Positions 18,420 to 29,020 of a stretch of 64,000 nt of DNA are shown here, piece after piece. The position numbers and the translations under genes were made by a program. Location: assembly GCA_002480495.1 (NCBI GenBank), contig DLCG01000009.1, positions 474,566 to 538,565 of the forward strand, given 5' to 3'. The notes below the pieces were generated by a model. It was given only the letters and a program-made list of their open reading frames with translations, was not told the origin of the DNA and searched no databases. Position 1 is the first letter of the stretch; every line of letters starts with the position of its first letter. The DNA is from Rhodobiaceae bacterium UBA7804. GTDB taxonomy: Bacteria > Pseudomonadota > Alphaproteobacteria > Parvibaculales > Parvibaculaceae.

Positions 18420-19190
18420 TCAGCGCTTCCGCCCCGCCGCCAGTCCCAGGTGCACCGCCAGCGCCTCCACCTGCCGACGGGACAGCGTCTCACCCTGGAG
18501 CGAGCCGCACAGGTTCGCGGCCGCCAGGTCGCCCCGCGATCGCGCGCGGAACTCGTCCAGGGCCCTGCCGCCGCCGGAAAGGAGGTCACCGAGGACGGCC
18601 GGGCTCAGCATGCCCGCCGCTTCGACCACCGGGCAGTCGATGACGTTGTGCAGCGTCGTCAGGAGCTTGGGGCCGACGATCTGGGGAACCATGCCCGCCG
18701 GGGCGTGGCGTCGGACCACCCGCTCGGCCGCGTGCCGGTAGAACGCCAGGAAGGGATTCCCCGTCCGGAACTGCAGGAAGGCGTTGTGCACCTTCACGTA
18801 CGACCGCAGCCGGCCGCGACCGTCCTCCTGGACCCAGACTTCCCGGCCCAGCGCGTAGTCGTCCGGCGCGAGGTGCAGCCCGTCCGGGTCGAACACCAGC
18901 ATGTCCGCGTCCATCCACACCGCACACCGATAGCCTTCCACCAGGGCAGCCTGCAGGGCGGCCAGCCGGGCCAGATCGGACGCGACCACGCGCTGGGCGG
19001 CGGTCTTGCGCAGGAGGTCTTCGTCCAGCCGCTCGAAGATCGAGTCGTCCTCGAACCGGTAGTCGAATCCGCGGCTCGCCGCCCAGCCGCGCACGGAAGC
19101 CAGGCACGGCTCGAGCCAGTCGAACGGCAGCGGCAGGCGGTGGGATTGAATGACGACGGTGTCGGACCGGCGCGCCGTCGGCTCGCTCAC
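18420..19190 (-). CDS. GT-A-type glycosyltransferase-like protein
   Basis: A 256-residue soluble protein with the segment AVWMDADMLVFDP near residue 95, a DxD motif in the style of nucleotide-sugar transferases. Flanking strands agree with a GT-A fold. It most resembles capsular or GT32-like transferases, but no donor or acceptor can be named. It starts with GTG, overlapping the methyltransferase stop as GTGA, so it is the last gene of a coupled set with the molybdenum hydroxylase subunits. Confidence 0.6.
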   Translation of the reverse strand: MSEPTARRSDTVVIQSHRLPLPFDWLEPCLASVRGWAASRGFDYRFEDDSIFERLDEDLLRKTAAQRVVASDLARLAALQAALVEGYRCAVWMDADMLVFDPDGLHLAPDDYALGREVWVQEDGRGRLRSYVKVHNAFLQFRTGNPFLAFYRHAAERVVRRHAPAGMVPQIVGPKLLTTLHNVIDCPVVEAAGMLSPAVLGDLLSGGGRALDEFRARSRGDLAAANLCGSLQGETLSRRQVEALAVHLGLAAGRKR

Positions 19191-19810
19191 GGGATGTCGT
19201 AGAGCCGGCAGGCGACGAGCCGCGCCAGCGCGACGTCACGGCCGTCCGGGTCCTTGGTACGGCCTTCCCAGTGCTCGACGACTTCGAGATCCCCGGCGGC
19301 GGCGCGCAGCTCGCCGGGCCGCGCGCGGAAGTTCGCGTCACGCGGCCCGATCACGGGCTCGTCGGAAATCATGTGGACCTCGCACAGCAGATAGCCGCCC
19401 GGGCGCAGCCGCTGGGCGGCGGCCTGGACCAGGGACAGGTCCAGGTAGCGCATGACCACGATCAGGTCGTAATCCGGCAGACGGCGCGGCAACCCCCGAT
19501 CCAGGTCGTGCTCGATCCACGAGATCTCCAGCCCGGCCCGCCGGGCGGTGTCGTCGGCGCGGCTGAGCGCCTCCGCCGCGATGTCGAGACCGTCCACCCG
19601 GTAACCGAGCCCGGCAAGATAGATGGCGTTGCGTCCCGCACCGCAGGCCACGTCCAGGGCGCGCAGTTCCGCGTCTTCGCCGGCCACGGCCCGCTGTGTG
19701 GCGACAATGTCCGGCATGTGCTCGGCGAGCAGCACGCTCGGCTGGTCCCGGCCCGTGTAGGCGCCGGCGCGGTAGCGTTCCTGCCACTTGTCCCGGTCGG
19801 AGGTGCTCAT
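19187..19810 (-). CDS. SAM-dependent methyltransferase (TehB-like)
   Basis: A 207-residue class I methyltransferase. Motif I is LDVACGAGRNAIYLA (near residue 52), followed by the acidic strand VDGLDIA, motif II-like DYDLIVVMRYL and LRPGGYLL. The N-terminal DKWQERYRAG is typical of TehB/thiopurine-type enzymes acting on small molecules. ATG 19810 overlaps the stop of the molybdenum hydroxylase gene as ATGA, and its own stop overlaps the glycosyltransferase-like gene. Acceptor unknown. Confidence 0.88.
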   Translation of the reverse strand: MSTSDRDKWQERYRAGAYTGRDQPSVLLAEHMPDIVATQRAVAGEDAELRALDVACGAGRNAIYLAGLGYRVDGLDIAAEALSRADDTARRAGLEISWIEHDLDRGLPRRLPDYDLIVVMRYLDLSLVQAAAQRLRPGGYLLCEVHMISDEPVIGPRDANFRARPGELRAAAGDLEVVEHWEGRTKDPDGRDVALARLVACRLYDIP

Positions 19811-21894
19811 GCGGCCGCCGCCCTGCGCAGCGCCTCGGCGTCCAGCGGCATGTCCCGCACCCGCACGCCGCACGCGGCGAACACGGCGTTGGCGATGGCC
19901 GCGGCCGCTGGACCCTGGGTGGCCTCGCCGGCGCCCAGGCTCGGCTGGTCCGGACGATCGACGAGGCGCGTGACGATCTCCGGCACCTCGTCGAAGCGCA
20001 GCACCGGGTAGCTGTCCCAGTCCTCGCTGTCGATGTCCTGCCTGTCGAAGCGCACGCGCTCCTTCAGCGTCCAGGAGGCCGCCTGCACCGCGCCGCCTTC
20101 GAGCTGATTGATCAGCCCGTCCGGGTCGACGACGCGGCCGGCGTCGGCGGCGATCCACAGCTTCGGCACGCGCACGTCGGCCCGGGCCTCGTCGACCTCG
20201 ACCTCGGCCACCACGGCGGCCCAGGTCTGCTGGTTCTTGTAGCGGGCGAGGGCCACGCCGCGCGGGCCGGTGACGCCGCCGCAGAGGTCGTCGACGGCTT
20301 CGAGCACGGCACGGGCGCGTGGGTCGTCCAGATGGTCGAGCCGGAACGCCACGGGCGACTTCCCGGCCAGGGCCGCCAGCTCGTCCATGAACGATTCGAT
20401 GGCGAACACGTTGCCGTGGGCGCCGAGGCTGCGCAGCGACGAGGTGCGCAGCGGGCCCGCCGCGACGAAGCGTTTGATCACGCGGGGCTCGGGCAGCGCG
20501 TAGATCGGCCAGGCGCTGCGATGGATGCCCACCTCGGAGCCGAGGCGCGGCTCGGCGGGGGGCGGATCGATGGCATTGTCGCGCAGCCAGGCGCCGGCGA
20601 GCTGGCTGCCGGGCTGGCGCGGGATCGGCCGGCCGGCGTGGGTGTAGCTCCACACCTCGTGGGACCAGCGGCGGATGCGGCCGGCGTCGTCCAGGGCGGC
20701 GGCCATGTCGATGCGCATGGCGGGGCCGTAGGGCTCCCAGCGGTGCTCCTGCTGGCGGGTGTACTTGAGCAGCACCGGGCGGTCCGGGTGCTCCAGCGCG
20801 CACAGCGCCGCATCCAGCGCGGCATCGTCGGCGCCGTTGTGGCCGTAGGCGCCGGCGCCCTGGTGATGAATCACCGTGATGGCGCGGCGGTCGACGTCGA
20901 GGGCCTCGGCAAGGGTGCGTTTCAGCAGCTCCACGCCCTGGCTGTGGGACCAGACCGTGAGCTTCCCGCCGGCCCAGAGCGCCGCTGCGGCCGACGGCGC
21001 GAGGGAGGCGTGCATGAGGTGGGGCCGCGTGTAGCAGGCGGCGAGATCGGGCTCGAAGTCGAGATCCGGCACCGGTTCTATCGAGGGGATGCCGTCACGC
21101 ACGGGAAACGCCTGGCTCTCCGTGCCGAGGGGCACGCCGTCGAGGTCGGCAACCTGGCGCCAGCGGCAGGCGGCGGCGACGCGCTCGGCGTGGCGCACCA
21201 CCGCGTACTCGTCGGCACCGGTCACGGCCAGGAAGCTGCCGTCGCGCAGCACCCGCAGATCCTGACCGTCGGGAACGGCGGGCTCGTCGAGAACGTCCAG
21301 CCGGTGAGCCCAGGTCGGCGGTCGCACCACCCGCGCGTGCAGCATGTCGGGCCAGGTCATGTCCTGCACGAACACGCCCTCGCCGGCGATCTTAGCGGGA
21401 AGATCGAGGCGCGGCTGGCGGTCCGGCGGCGGCGCGGGCGGCTGCTCGTCGGTGCGGGTCTCGATGGCGTGCTCGAAGGGCCGGCCGCCCTGCACTTCCC
21501 ACAGGGTCGTCGACGCGTTCAGGCCCGGCGCGGTGATGCGGCCGTCCTCGATGGTCAGCTCGGCGGCGTCGGTGCCGAGGCGCTCCGCGGCCCGGGCGAG
21601 GATCAGCCGGCGGGCGTGGGCGCAGGCCTGGCGCAGGGCGCCGCCGCTGTCCTCCACGGACATCGAACCGGCGGTGATGAATTCGTTGGGGGTGATGCCG
21701 GTGTGGGCGGTACGCACCCGCACGCGCCGCGGGTCCAGGCCCAGCTCGTGGGCGGCGATCAGCGCGAGCGCGGTGGTGATGCCCTGGCCGATCTCCACCT
21801 TGCCCGTCGCGACGGTCACCGTGTCCGCGGCGTCGACGGCGAGCCACTGATCGAGATCGGGATGACGTGCCAGCGCGCTCGGCAGGCCGCTCAC
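19807..21894 (-). CDS. xanthine-dehydrogenase-family molybdopterin-binding subunit (IorB-like)
   Basis: A 695-residue large subunit of a molybdenum hydroxylase. The N-terminal EIGQGITTALALIAAHELGL and the NEFITAGSMSVEDSGGALRQA segment are typical of isoquinoline 1-oxidoreductase-type subunits. The C-terminal SLGAGEATQGPAAAAIANAV holds the catalytic Glu of the GxGE motif. With the adjacent 2Fe-2S subunit it should hydroxylate an aldehyde or N-heterocycle with water as oxygen source. No FAD (CoxM) subunit is present, as in the two-subunit IorAB type that passes electrons to the respiratory chain. GTG start overlapping the previous stop. Confidence 0.92.
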   Translation of the reverse strand: MSGLPSALARHPDLDQWLAVDAADTVTVATGKVEIGQGITTALALIAAHELGLDPRRVRVRTAHTGITPNEFITAGSMSVEDSGGALRQACAHARRLILARAAERLGTDAAELTIEDGRITAPGLNASTTLWEVQGGRPFEHAIETRTDEQPPAPPPDRQPRLDLPAKIAGEGVFVQDMTWPDMLHARVVRPPTWAHRLDVLDEPAVPDGQDLRVLRDGSFLAVTGADEYAVVRHAERVAAACRWRQVADLDGVPLGTESQAFPVRDGIPSIEPVPDLDFEPDLAACYTRPHLMHASLAPSAAAALWAGGKLTVWSHSQGVELLKRTLAEALDVDRRAITVIHHQGAGAYGHNGADDAALDAALCALEHPDRPVLLKYTRQQEHRWEPYGPAMRIDMAAALDDAGRIRRWSHEVWSYTHAGRPIPRQPGSQLAGAWLRDNAIDPPPAEPRLGSEVGIHRSAWPIYALPEPRVIKRFVAAGPLRTSSLRSLGAHGNVFAIESFMDELAALAGKSPVAFRLDHLDDPRARAVLEAVDDLCGGVTGPRGVALARYKNQQTWAAVVAEVEVDEARADVRVPKLWIAADAGRVVDPDGLINQLEGGAVQAASWTLKERVRFDRQDIDSEDWDSYPVLRFDEVPEIVTRLVDRPDQPSLGAGEATQGPAAAAIANAVFAACGVRVRDMPLDAEALRRAAAA

Positions 21895-22364
21895 GGTCGT
21901 CCCTCCTGGCTGGCGGCGTCCCGGGCCAGGGTCTCCAGCGCCCGCAGCACCCGGGGCTGGGCGCCGCAGCGGCAGAGCTGGGGCGCCAGCGCCTCGCGGA
22001 TCTGCGCCGGGGACGGTGCGGGGTCGGCGTCGAACAGGGCGGCGGCGCGGACCAGGATTCCGGACAGGCAGTAGCCGCACTGGGCGGCATTGAAGTCGAG
22101 GAGCGCCCGCTGGACGGGATGCAGGCCGTCCCCGCCCAGGCCCTCCACCGTGGTCACGGAGCGGTCGGCGCATTCCCCCACCGGCAGCGTGCAGGCATAG
22201 CGGCATTCACCGTCCACCGTGACCAGGCAGGCGCCGCACTGCTCAAGGCCGCAGGCGACCTTGGTGCCTGGCAGGCCCAGACGGTTGCGCAGTACATAGG
22301 CCAGCGGCTCGTCGGTCGGCGCGTCGATCTCGCGGCGGGCGCCGTTGACGATCAGCGAGACCAT
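21891..22364 (-). CDS. 2Fe-2S small subunit of molybdenum hydroxylase (CoxS/IorA-like)
   Basis: A 157-residue protein with two iron-sulfur clusters. The plant-ferredoxin-type site is CGLEQCGACLV plus a following Cys (about residues 38-58). The alpha-helical site is CGYCLSG with CRCG (about 95-135). It passes electrons from the molybdenum centre in the next gene's product. No Tat signal is visible, so the enzyme is cytoplasmic as annotated. GTGA overlap with the large-subunit gene. Confidence 0.95.
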   Translation of the reverse strand: MVSLIVNGARREIDAPTDEPLAYVLRNRLGLPGTKVACGLEQCGACLVTVDGECRYACTLPVGECADRSVTTVEGLGGDGLHPVQRALLDFNAAQCGYCLSGILVRAAALFDADPAPSPAQIREALAPQLCRCGAQPRVLRALETLARDAASQEGRP

Positions 22365-22393
22365 GACGCGCCGCTACCCCGACGCCGGGCAGC

Positions 22394-24151
<1,758 letters not shown>

Positions 24152-24228
24152 GCCGATCCCCTTGTTCCCCTGGGTGTGGACCCGCGCCGGCCGCCGGCGG
24201 CGAAGCCCTCTTGCGGCATTGAACCCGC

Positions 24229-24500
24229 TCAACCCCAGCGCATCAAGCCCGCGCCGAGCAGCACCGCCAGCCCGGTCGCCCAGTACACCGGGGCGTCGAG
24301 AAAGGCCAGCCAGGACACGTGCACGAACGCGGCGGCGAGCAGGCTGATGAAGAACCGGTCACCGCGGGTGGTGGCCAGCGGCAGCCAGCCGCGCCGCTGC
24401 ACGGTGGGCACCTTCAGCTCCAGCACGGTCAGCACGGCGAGGGCCAGGGCGACGCACAGGAAGAACGCCGCCGTGGGCCAGGTCCAGGCCATCCACGCCA

Positions 24501-24501
<1 letters not shown>
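24229..24501 (-). CDS. glpU: small membrane protein DUF2160 of glycerol transporter
   Basis: A 90-residue protein with three hydrophobic helices (about 9-26, 50-66 and 71-88). It matches the DUF2160 family, found in glycerol ABC transporter operons between the permease and binding-protein genes. Its start shares one base with the glpQ stop (TGATG), showing tight coupling. Its biochemical role is not established. Confidence 0.88.
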
Positions 24502-25305
<804 letters not shown>

Positions 25306-25316
<11 letters not shown>

Positions 25317-26187
25317 CGGGACCGCCCTCCACGTCTTCCGACCGCATAACGGCGGTGTAGAACAGCCAGCACAGCAGCAGGATCACCAGGAAGTAGAGCA
25401 CCGAGAACGCCGCCGCCGGGCCCAGGTCGAACTGCCCCACCGCCATGGTGGTGAGGTGCTGACTGAGGAACGTGGTGCTGCTGCCCGGGCCGCCGCCGGT
25501 GAGCACGAAGGGCTCCGTGTAGATCATCAGGCTGTCCATCAGCCGCAGCAGGCCCGCGATCAGCAGCACGGGCTTCAGCCCCGGCAGCTCGACGTGGCGG
25601 AACACCTGCCAGCGGCCGGCGCCGTCGAGCTCGGCGGCCTGGTAGTAGGGCTCGGGGATGGCCGCCAGGCCCGCGTAGGCGAGCAGCGCCACCAGCGACG
25701 TCCAGTGCCAGACGTCCATCATCAGCAGCACGATCCAGGCGTCCACCGGATCGGCGGTGAAGTTGAAGTCGAGGCCGAGGGCGTTCACGCCGGCGCCGAG
25801 CAGGCCGATGTCGGGCCGCGCGAACATCTGCCAGATGGTGCCTACCACGTTCCAGGGGATCAGCAGCGGAATCGCCAGCACCACCAGCCACACCCCCGCC
25901 GACGCGCCCCGGCGCGGCAGGTTCCTGGCCACCAGAATGCCCAGCGGAATCTCGATCGCCAGCACCAGGGCGCTGAAGCCGAGCTGCCGGAGCAGCGCCT
26001 CCAGGAAACGCGGATCGCGCAGGGTGTCCCGGTACCACTCGAAGCCAACGAACAGCCGGTTGTTCAGGTCGAAGATGTCCTGCACCGAGTAGTTCACCAC
26101 CGTCATCAGCGGCACCACGGCGCTGAACGCCACGATCAGCACCACCGGCAGCACGCCGAGCCAGGCCCGGTTGTCCCACCTACGCAC
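25306..26187 (-). CDS. glpP: glycerol ABC transporter permease
   Basis: A 293-residue MalF-type permease with six helices. The EAA loop is QAAELDGAGRWQVFRHVELP, the expected coupling helix. It pairs with GlpQ to form the channel. Starts at GTG 26187, overlapping the end of glpT by eight bases. Confidence 0.92.
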
Positions 26188-27262
26188 GGGCCGCCTCCAC
26201 GGTCGCGACCCGCACGCCGTCGCGGAAGGCGACCAGCCGCGCCGGATCGACGCGCAGCGCGACCCGGTCGCCGGGCTCGACGTCGATGATCTGCCGGGTG
26301 CGTACGGTCTGGCCGCCGAGGTCGGCGGTGACGATGCCCACGGGCCGGTGCGCCTCGACGCCGAGCACCCGGGCGCCGCGCACCGTGGCGACGGGACCCG
26401 CGCCGTCCCGGTCGAGCGCGGCCCACTCCGGACGGAAGCCCAGGGTGCAGGGTCCGTCGCCCAGGTCCCGGGCGGCGGCCACGGTCTGGTCGCCGACGCG
26501 GAACGTGCCGCCGGCGACGGTGGCCTGCAGCAGGTTCATGCCGGGGGAGCCGATGAAGTGGGCCACGTGTTCGTGGGCGGGCCGGTTGTAGAGCGCCTCC
26601 GGCGTGTCGGTCTGCAGGATGCGGCCGTCGTGGACCACGCTGATGCGGTCAGCGAAGGTCATGGCCTCGGTCTGGTCGTGGGTGACGTAGACCATGGTGG
26701 CGCCGAGCTCGCGCTGCACGTCGCGGATGGCGCGGCGGAGCTGCCACTTGGTGGCGGGCTCCACAGCGGTGAGCGGCTCGTCGAGCAGCACCAGGGCGAT
26801 GTCGGGCCGCACCAGCGCCCGGCCGATGCCGACGAGCTGCTGCTGGAACAGGGGCAGCGCGGCGGCCCGGGCGTCGAGCCAGCGCGTGAGGTCGAGGCGC
26901 CCGGCGATGTCCCGGGCCCGCTCGCGGGCGGCGGCGCGCTTCCAGCCGCGGTTGCGCAGCGGAAAGGCCAGCACCTCCGCTACCGTCATGGACTGGTACA
27001 GCACCGGGAACTGGAACACCTGGGCCACGCGCCGGTCCCGGGGCGGCAGGCTGCCGACGTCGACGCCGTCGAAGCTGAGCGTACCCGCCGACGGCGGCTG
27101 CAGGCCGGAGAGCAGGTTCACCAGCGTGGTCTTGCCGGCGCCGGAGCCGCCCAGCAGGGCGTGGGCCTCGCCGGCGGGGATCACCAGGTTCACGCCGCTC
27201 AGGGTGTCGGCGGCGGCGCCCGGGTAGCGGTGCGCGACGTCGTCGAGACGGATCTCAGCCAC
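26180..27262 (-). CDS. glpT: glycerol ABC transporter ATPase with degenerate signature motif
   Basis: A 360-residue ATPase. Walker A GGSGAGKTT, Walker B ALVLLDEPL and switch-His YVTHDQTEA are intact. The ABC signature (normally LSGGQ) reads LPLFQQQL and the D-loop reads TAVEP rather than SALD. A C-terminal TOBE-like domain follows. Its partner GlpS has the opposite pattern, so the heterodimer should have one active and one degenerate ATP site. GTG start in an eight-base overlap with glpS. The name follows the Rhizobium system and is not the MFS antiporter GlpT of E. coli. Confidence 0.92.
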   Translation of the reverse strand: MAEIRLDDVAHRYPGAAADTLSGVNLVIPAGEAHALLGGSGAGKTTLVNLLSGLQPPSAGTLSFDGVDVGSLPPRDRRVAQVFQFPVLYQSMTVAEVLAFPLRNRGWKRAAARERARDIAGRLDLTRWLDARAAALPLFQQQLVGIGRALVRPDIALVLLDEPLTAVEPATKWQLRRAIRDVQRELGATMVYVTHDQTEAMTFADRISVVHDGRILQTDTPEALYNRPAHEHVAHFIGSPGMNLLQATVAGGTFRVGDQTVAAARDLGDGPCTLGFRPEWAALDRDGAGPVATVRGARVLGVEAHRPVGIVTADLGGQTVRTRQIIDVEPGDRVALRVDPARLVAFRDGVRVATVEAARA

Positions 27263-28217
27263 CGGCGGCGACCTCGAAGCGCAGCACCGATTCCGCCGGG
27301 GCGTGCAGGGTGACGCGGGCGCCGGCATCGATGCGGTGCAGGCCCTGGAGCTTGGCCACCCAGTGGTCGCCCTCCCCCACCCGGCCGTGCAGGTAGGTCT
27401 CGGAACCGTTGGTCTCGACGCTGACGACCTCGAGCTCGAAGGCGCGGCACGCCACCGGCGGCGGATCCAGGGCGAGCTGCTCGGGACGCACCACGCCGAT
27501 GCCGCCGCCGTCAGGGAACCGGTTCACGCCCGGGTCGCTCATGAGGTCGGCGGCGGCCGCGCTGACCGGACGTTCGTAGACGTCCAGCGGCGCGCCGGCC
27601 TGCAGCAGCCGATGGTCTTCCAGCAGCAGCACCGCGTCGCCGAGGTTGAAGGCGTCCCGGGGGTCCGAGGTGGTGTAGACCACGGTGAGCCCTTCCTCGT
27701 GGAGCATGGTGCGCAGCTCCAGCTCCAGCACCTCGCGCAGCTTGTAGTCGAGGTTCACCAGCGGTTCGTCCATAACCAGCACCCGGGCGGACTTGGCGAG
27801 CGCGCGGCCGATGGCGAGGCGCTGCTGCTGGCCCCCGGACAGCTCCGCCGGCAGCCGGTCGAGCAGGCCGTCGATGCGCAGCCGCCCGGCGATGCGCTCG
27901 ACCCGCTCGCCGATCTCCGACGCCGCCAGCCGCCGCGCCTTCAGCGGCGAGGCGATGTTGTCGAACACGGTGAGGTTGGGGTAGTTCACGAACGCCTGAT
28001 AGACCAGGGCCACCGGACGCTCGCCCGGGGGTGCGGCGGTGACGTCGACGCCGTCGATCTCGATGGCGCCGGGGGCCGCGGACTCCAGGCCGGCCAGCAG
28101 CCGGCTCAGCCGGGTCTTGCCGGAGCGGTTGCGGCCGAGCACCACGTTGATCGCGCCGCCGGCGAATTCGTGGCTGAAGGGCACAGCGCCCAGGGGCAGA
28201 TCGTGAACGGCCAGCAT
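27255..28217 (-). CDS. glpS: glycerol ABC transporter ATPase lacking switch histidine
   Basis: A 320-residue ATPase, first gene of the operon. Walker A is GRNRSGKTR, the signature LSGGQQQRLAIGRAL is canonical, and Walker B is VLVMDEPL. The H-loop reads YTTSDPRDA, so the usual switch His is replaced by Ser. Paired with GlpT. Starts at ATG 28217 with a poor ribosome site. The operon promoter should lie in 28218-28290 on the minus strand, where TGTGACA-like direct repeats are seen, but I cannot define it. Confidence 0.92.
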   Translation of the reverse strand: MLAVHDLPLGAVPFSHEFAGGAINVVLGRNRSGKTRLSRLLAGLESAAPGAIEIDGVDVTAAPPGERPVALVYQAFVNYPNLTVFDNIASPLKARRLAASEIGERVERIAGRLRIDGLLDRLPAELSGGQQQRLAIGRALAKSARVLVMDEPLVNLDYKLREVLELELRTMLHEEGLTVVYTTSDPRDAFNLGDAVLLLEDHRLLQAGAPLDVYERPVSAAAADLMSDPGVNRFPDGGGIGVVRPEQLALDPPPVACRAFELEVVSVETNGSETYLHGRVGEGDHWVAKLQGLHRIDAGARVTLHAPAESVLRFEVAAGG

Positions 28218-28289
28218 CAGCGGATGCTACTGATTTCCGGAGCGTGTCACACCCCTGTCACGAGGCGCGGAATCGACCGAAATCATCGA

Positions 28290-28318
28290 TTGCCCGCACC
28301 CGGACCCAGGGTTATAGT
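28290..28318 (+). promoter_or_regulatory. sigma70-type promoter of mini-gene
   Basis: TTGCCC (28290-28295), a 17-base spacer and TATAGT (28313-28318) form a good sigma70 promoter directed rightwards. Transcription would begin near 28325, about 30 bases before the 11-codon ORF. It is divergent from glpS. Confidence 0.7.
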
Positions 28319-28341
28319 CGGTCGCAACTCGGGCGGAAATA

Positions 28342-28391
28342 AAAGGAGGTGATCCATGTCTACTCGTTTTGCTCGTGAGGGCGATCAGTAA
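28342..28391 (+). CDS. 11-residue mini-ORF with extended perfect Shine-Dalgarno
   Basis: ATG 28356 opens a short frame encoding MSTRFAREGDQ and ending in TAA at 28391. AAGGAGGTGATCC (28343-28355) lies directly before the ATG and is complementary, base for base, to the 13 bases ending the usual proteobacterial 16S rRNA (GGATCACCTCCTT). Codons (TCT, CGT, GCT, CGT, GAT) are the optimal set of highly expressed genes and differ from the GC-ending codons around. A promoter lies upstream and an intrinsic terminator 30 bases downstream, giving a transcript of about 120 nucleotides. I do not recognise the peptide. It could be a micropeptide, a leader, or an RNA that acts by binding ribosomes. Confidence 0.6.
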
Positions 28392-28419
28392 CACGACAGC
28401 CTTCTACGGGCTTACGGGG

Positions 28420-28444
28420 GGGCCGGTCACAGACCGGCCCTTTT
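28420..28444 (+). terminator. intrinsic terminator after mini-ORF
   Basis: GGGCCGGTC pairs with GACCGGCCC around the loop ACA, a nine-base perfect GC stem, followed at once by TTTT. It closes the mini-gene transcript. Confidence 0.85.
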
Positions 28445-28486
28445 CATTTCCGGACAGTCATTTCCGGAAAGTCATTTCCGGAAAGT
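28445..28486. repeat. three tandem 14-bp repeats
   Basis: The unit CATTTCCGGAAAGT occurs three times head to tail, the first copy with one change (GGACAGT), and a fourth partial CATT follows. Each exact unit contains the palindrome TTTCCGGAAA. It lies between the mini-gene terminator and the stop of the SRPBCC gene. Function unknown: operator array or simple slippage repeat. Confidence 0.85.
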
Positions 28487-28514
28487 CATTCCCCACCCGA
28501 CAAGACGGCGACGC

Positions 28515-28934
28515 TCAGATCGCCGAAAAGTAATTCTCCAGCCGCTCGAACCGCTTCCGCCACCGGGCTTCCTGACGGGTCCGCTCTGCGGCGTCGCGCA
28601 CGCCGTCCACGGTGACCCGCAGACGGCACACGCCACCGCTGCCGTCGAATTCCGCGGTGACACGGGTCTCCACGACCCCGCCATCGGTATCCAGACGAAT
28701 CTCCCAGGCCAGCCGGTCGGTCGGCTCGGCGTCCACCCGGTGACGGGCCTCGATCTCGTGCCTGTCGCCATCGCTGCGCAGCCACCAGGCCGAATCCCGT
28801 TCCGTGTCCGGGAACGCCAGATGCTCCCCTGGCGCCGGGTACCAGCCCTTCAGGTGCTCCTTCTCGGACCACGCCTGGAAGACCACCTCCCGGGGCACGA
28901 ACAGCTCGGTGGACAGCTCGATGGACTGGTTCAT
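28515..28934 (-). CDS. SRPBCC/AHSA1-like domain protein
   Basis: A 139-residue START-fold (SRPBCC) protein. The N-terminal ELFVPREVVFQAWSEKEHLKGWYPAPG is typical of the AHSA1/YndB-like group with its F-x-A-W and W-P elements, and the C-terminal helix ends FERLENYFSAI. These proteins bind small hydrophobic ligands, but no catalytic residues are visible. Divergent from the amidohydrolase gene. Confidence 0.85.
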   Translation of the reverse strand: MNQSIELSTELFVPREVVFQAWSEKEHLKGWYPAPGEHLAFPDTERDSAWWLRSDGDRHEIEARHRVDAEPTDRLAWEIRLDTDGGVVETRVTAEFDGSGGVCRLRVTVDGVRDAAERTRQEARWRKRFERLENYFSAI

Positions 28935-29020
28935 GGCCGCATCCTAACCCAGCGGCAGGCCGTATGGTGGCCCCGGCGGGTGTGTCACCATGACCGGCGA
29001 CCCGTGAGGAGGCACCGGCG

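Noticed and set aside
19811..20803. Long N-terminal extension of the methyltransferase frame
   Set aside because: Arg/Pro/Gly-rich shadow of the molybdenum hydroxylase gene. The real start is ATG 19810 at the ATGA junction.
28356..28391. Mini-ORF as PqqA-type precursor peptide
   Set aside because: It lacks the conserved Glu-x-x-x-Tyr of PqqA, is too short, and no pqq genes are present.
28445..28486. Tandem repeats considered as a CRISPR remnant
   Set aside because: Units are 14 bp with no spacers and no cas genes anywhere in the window.
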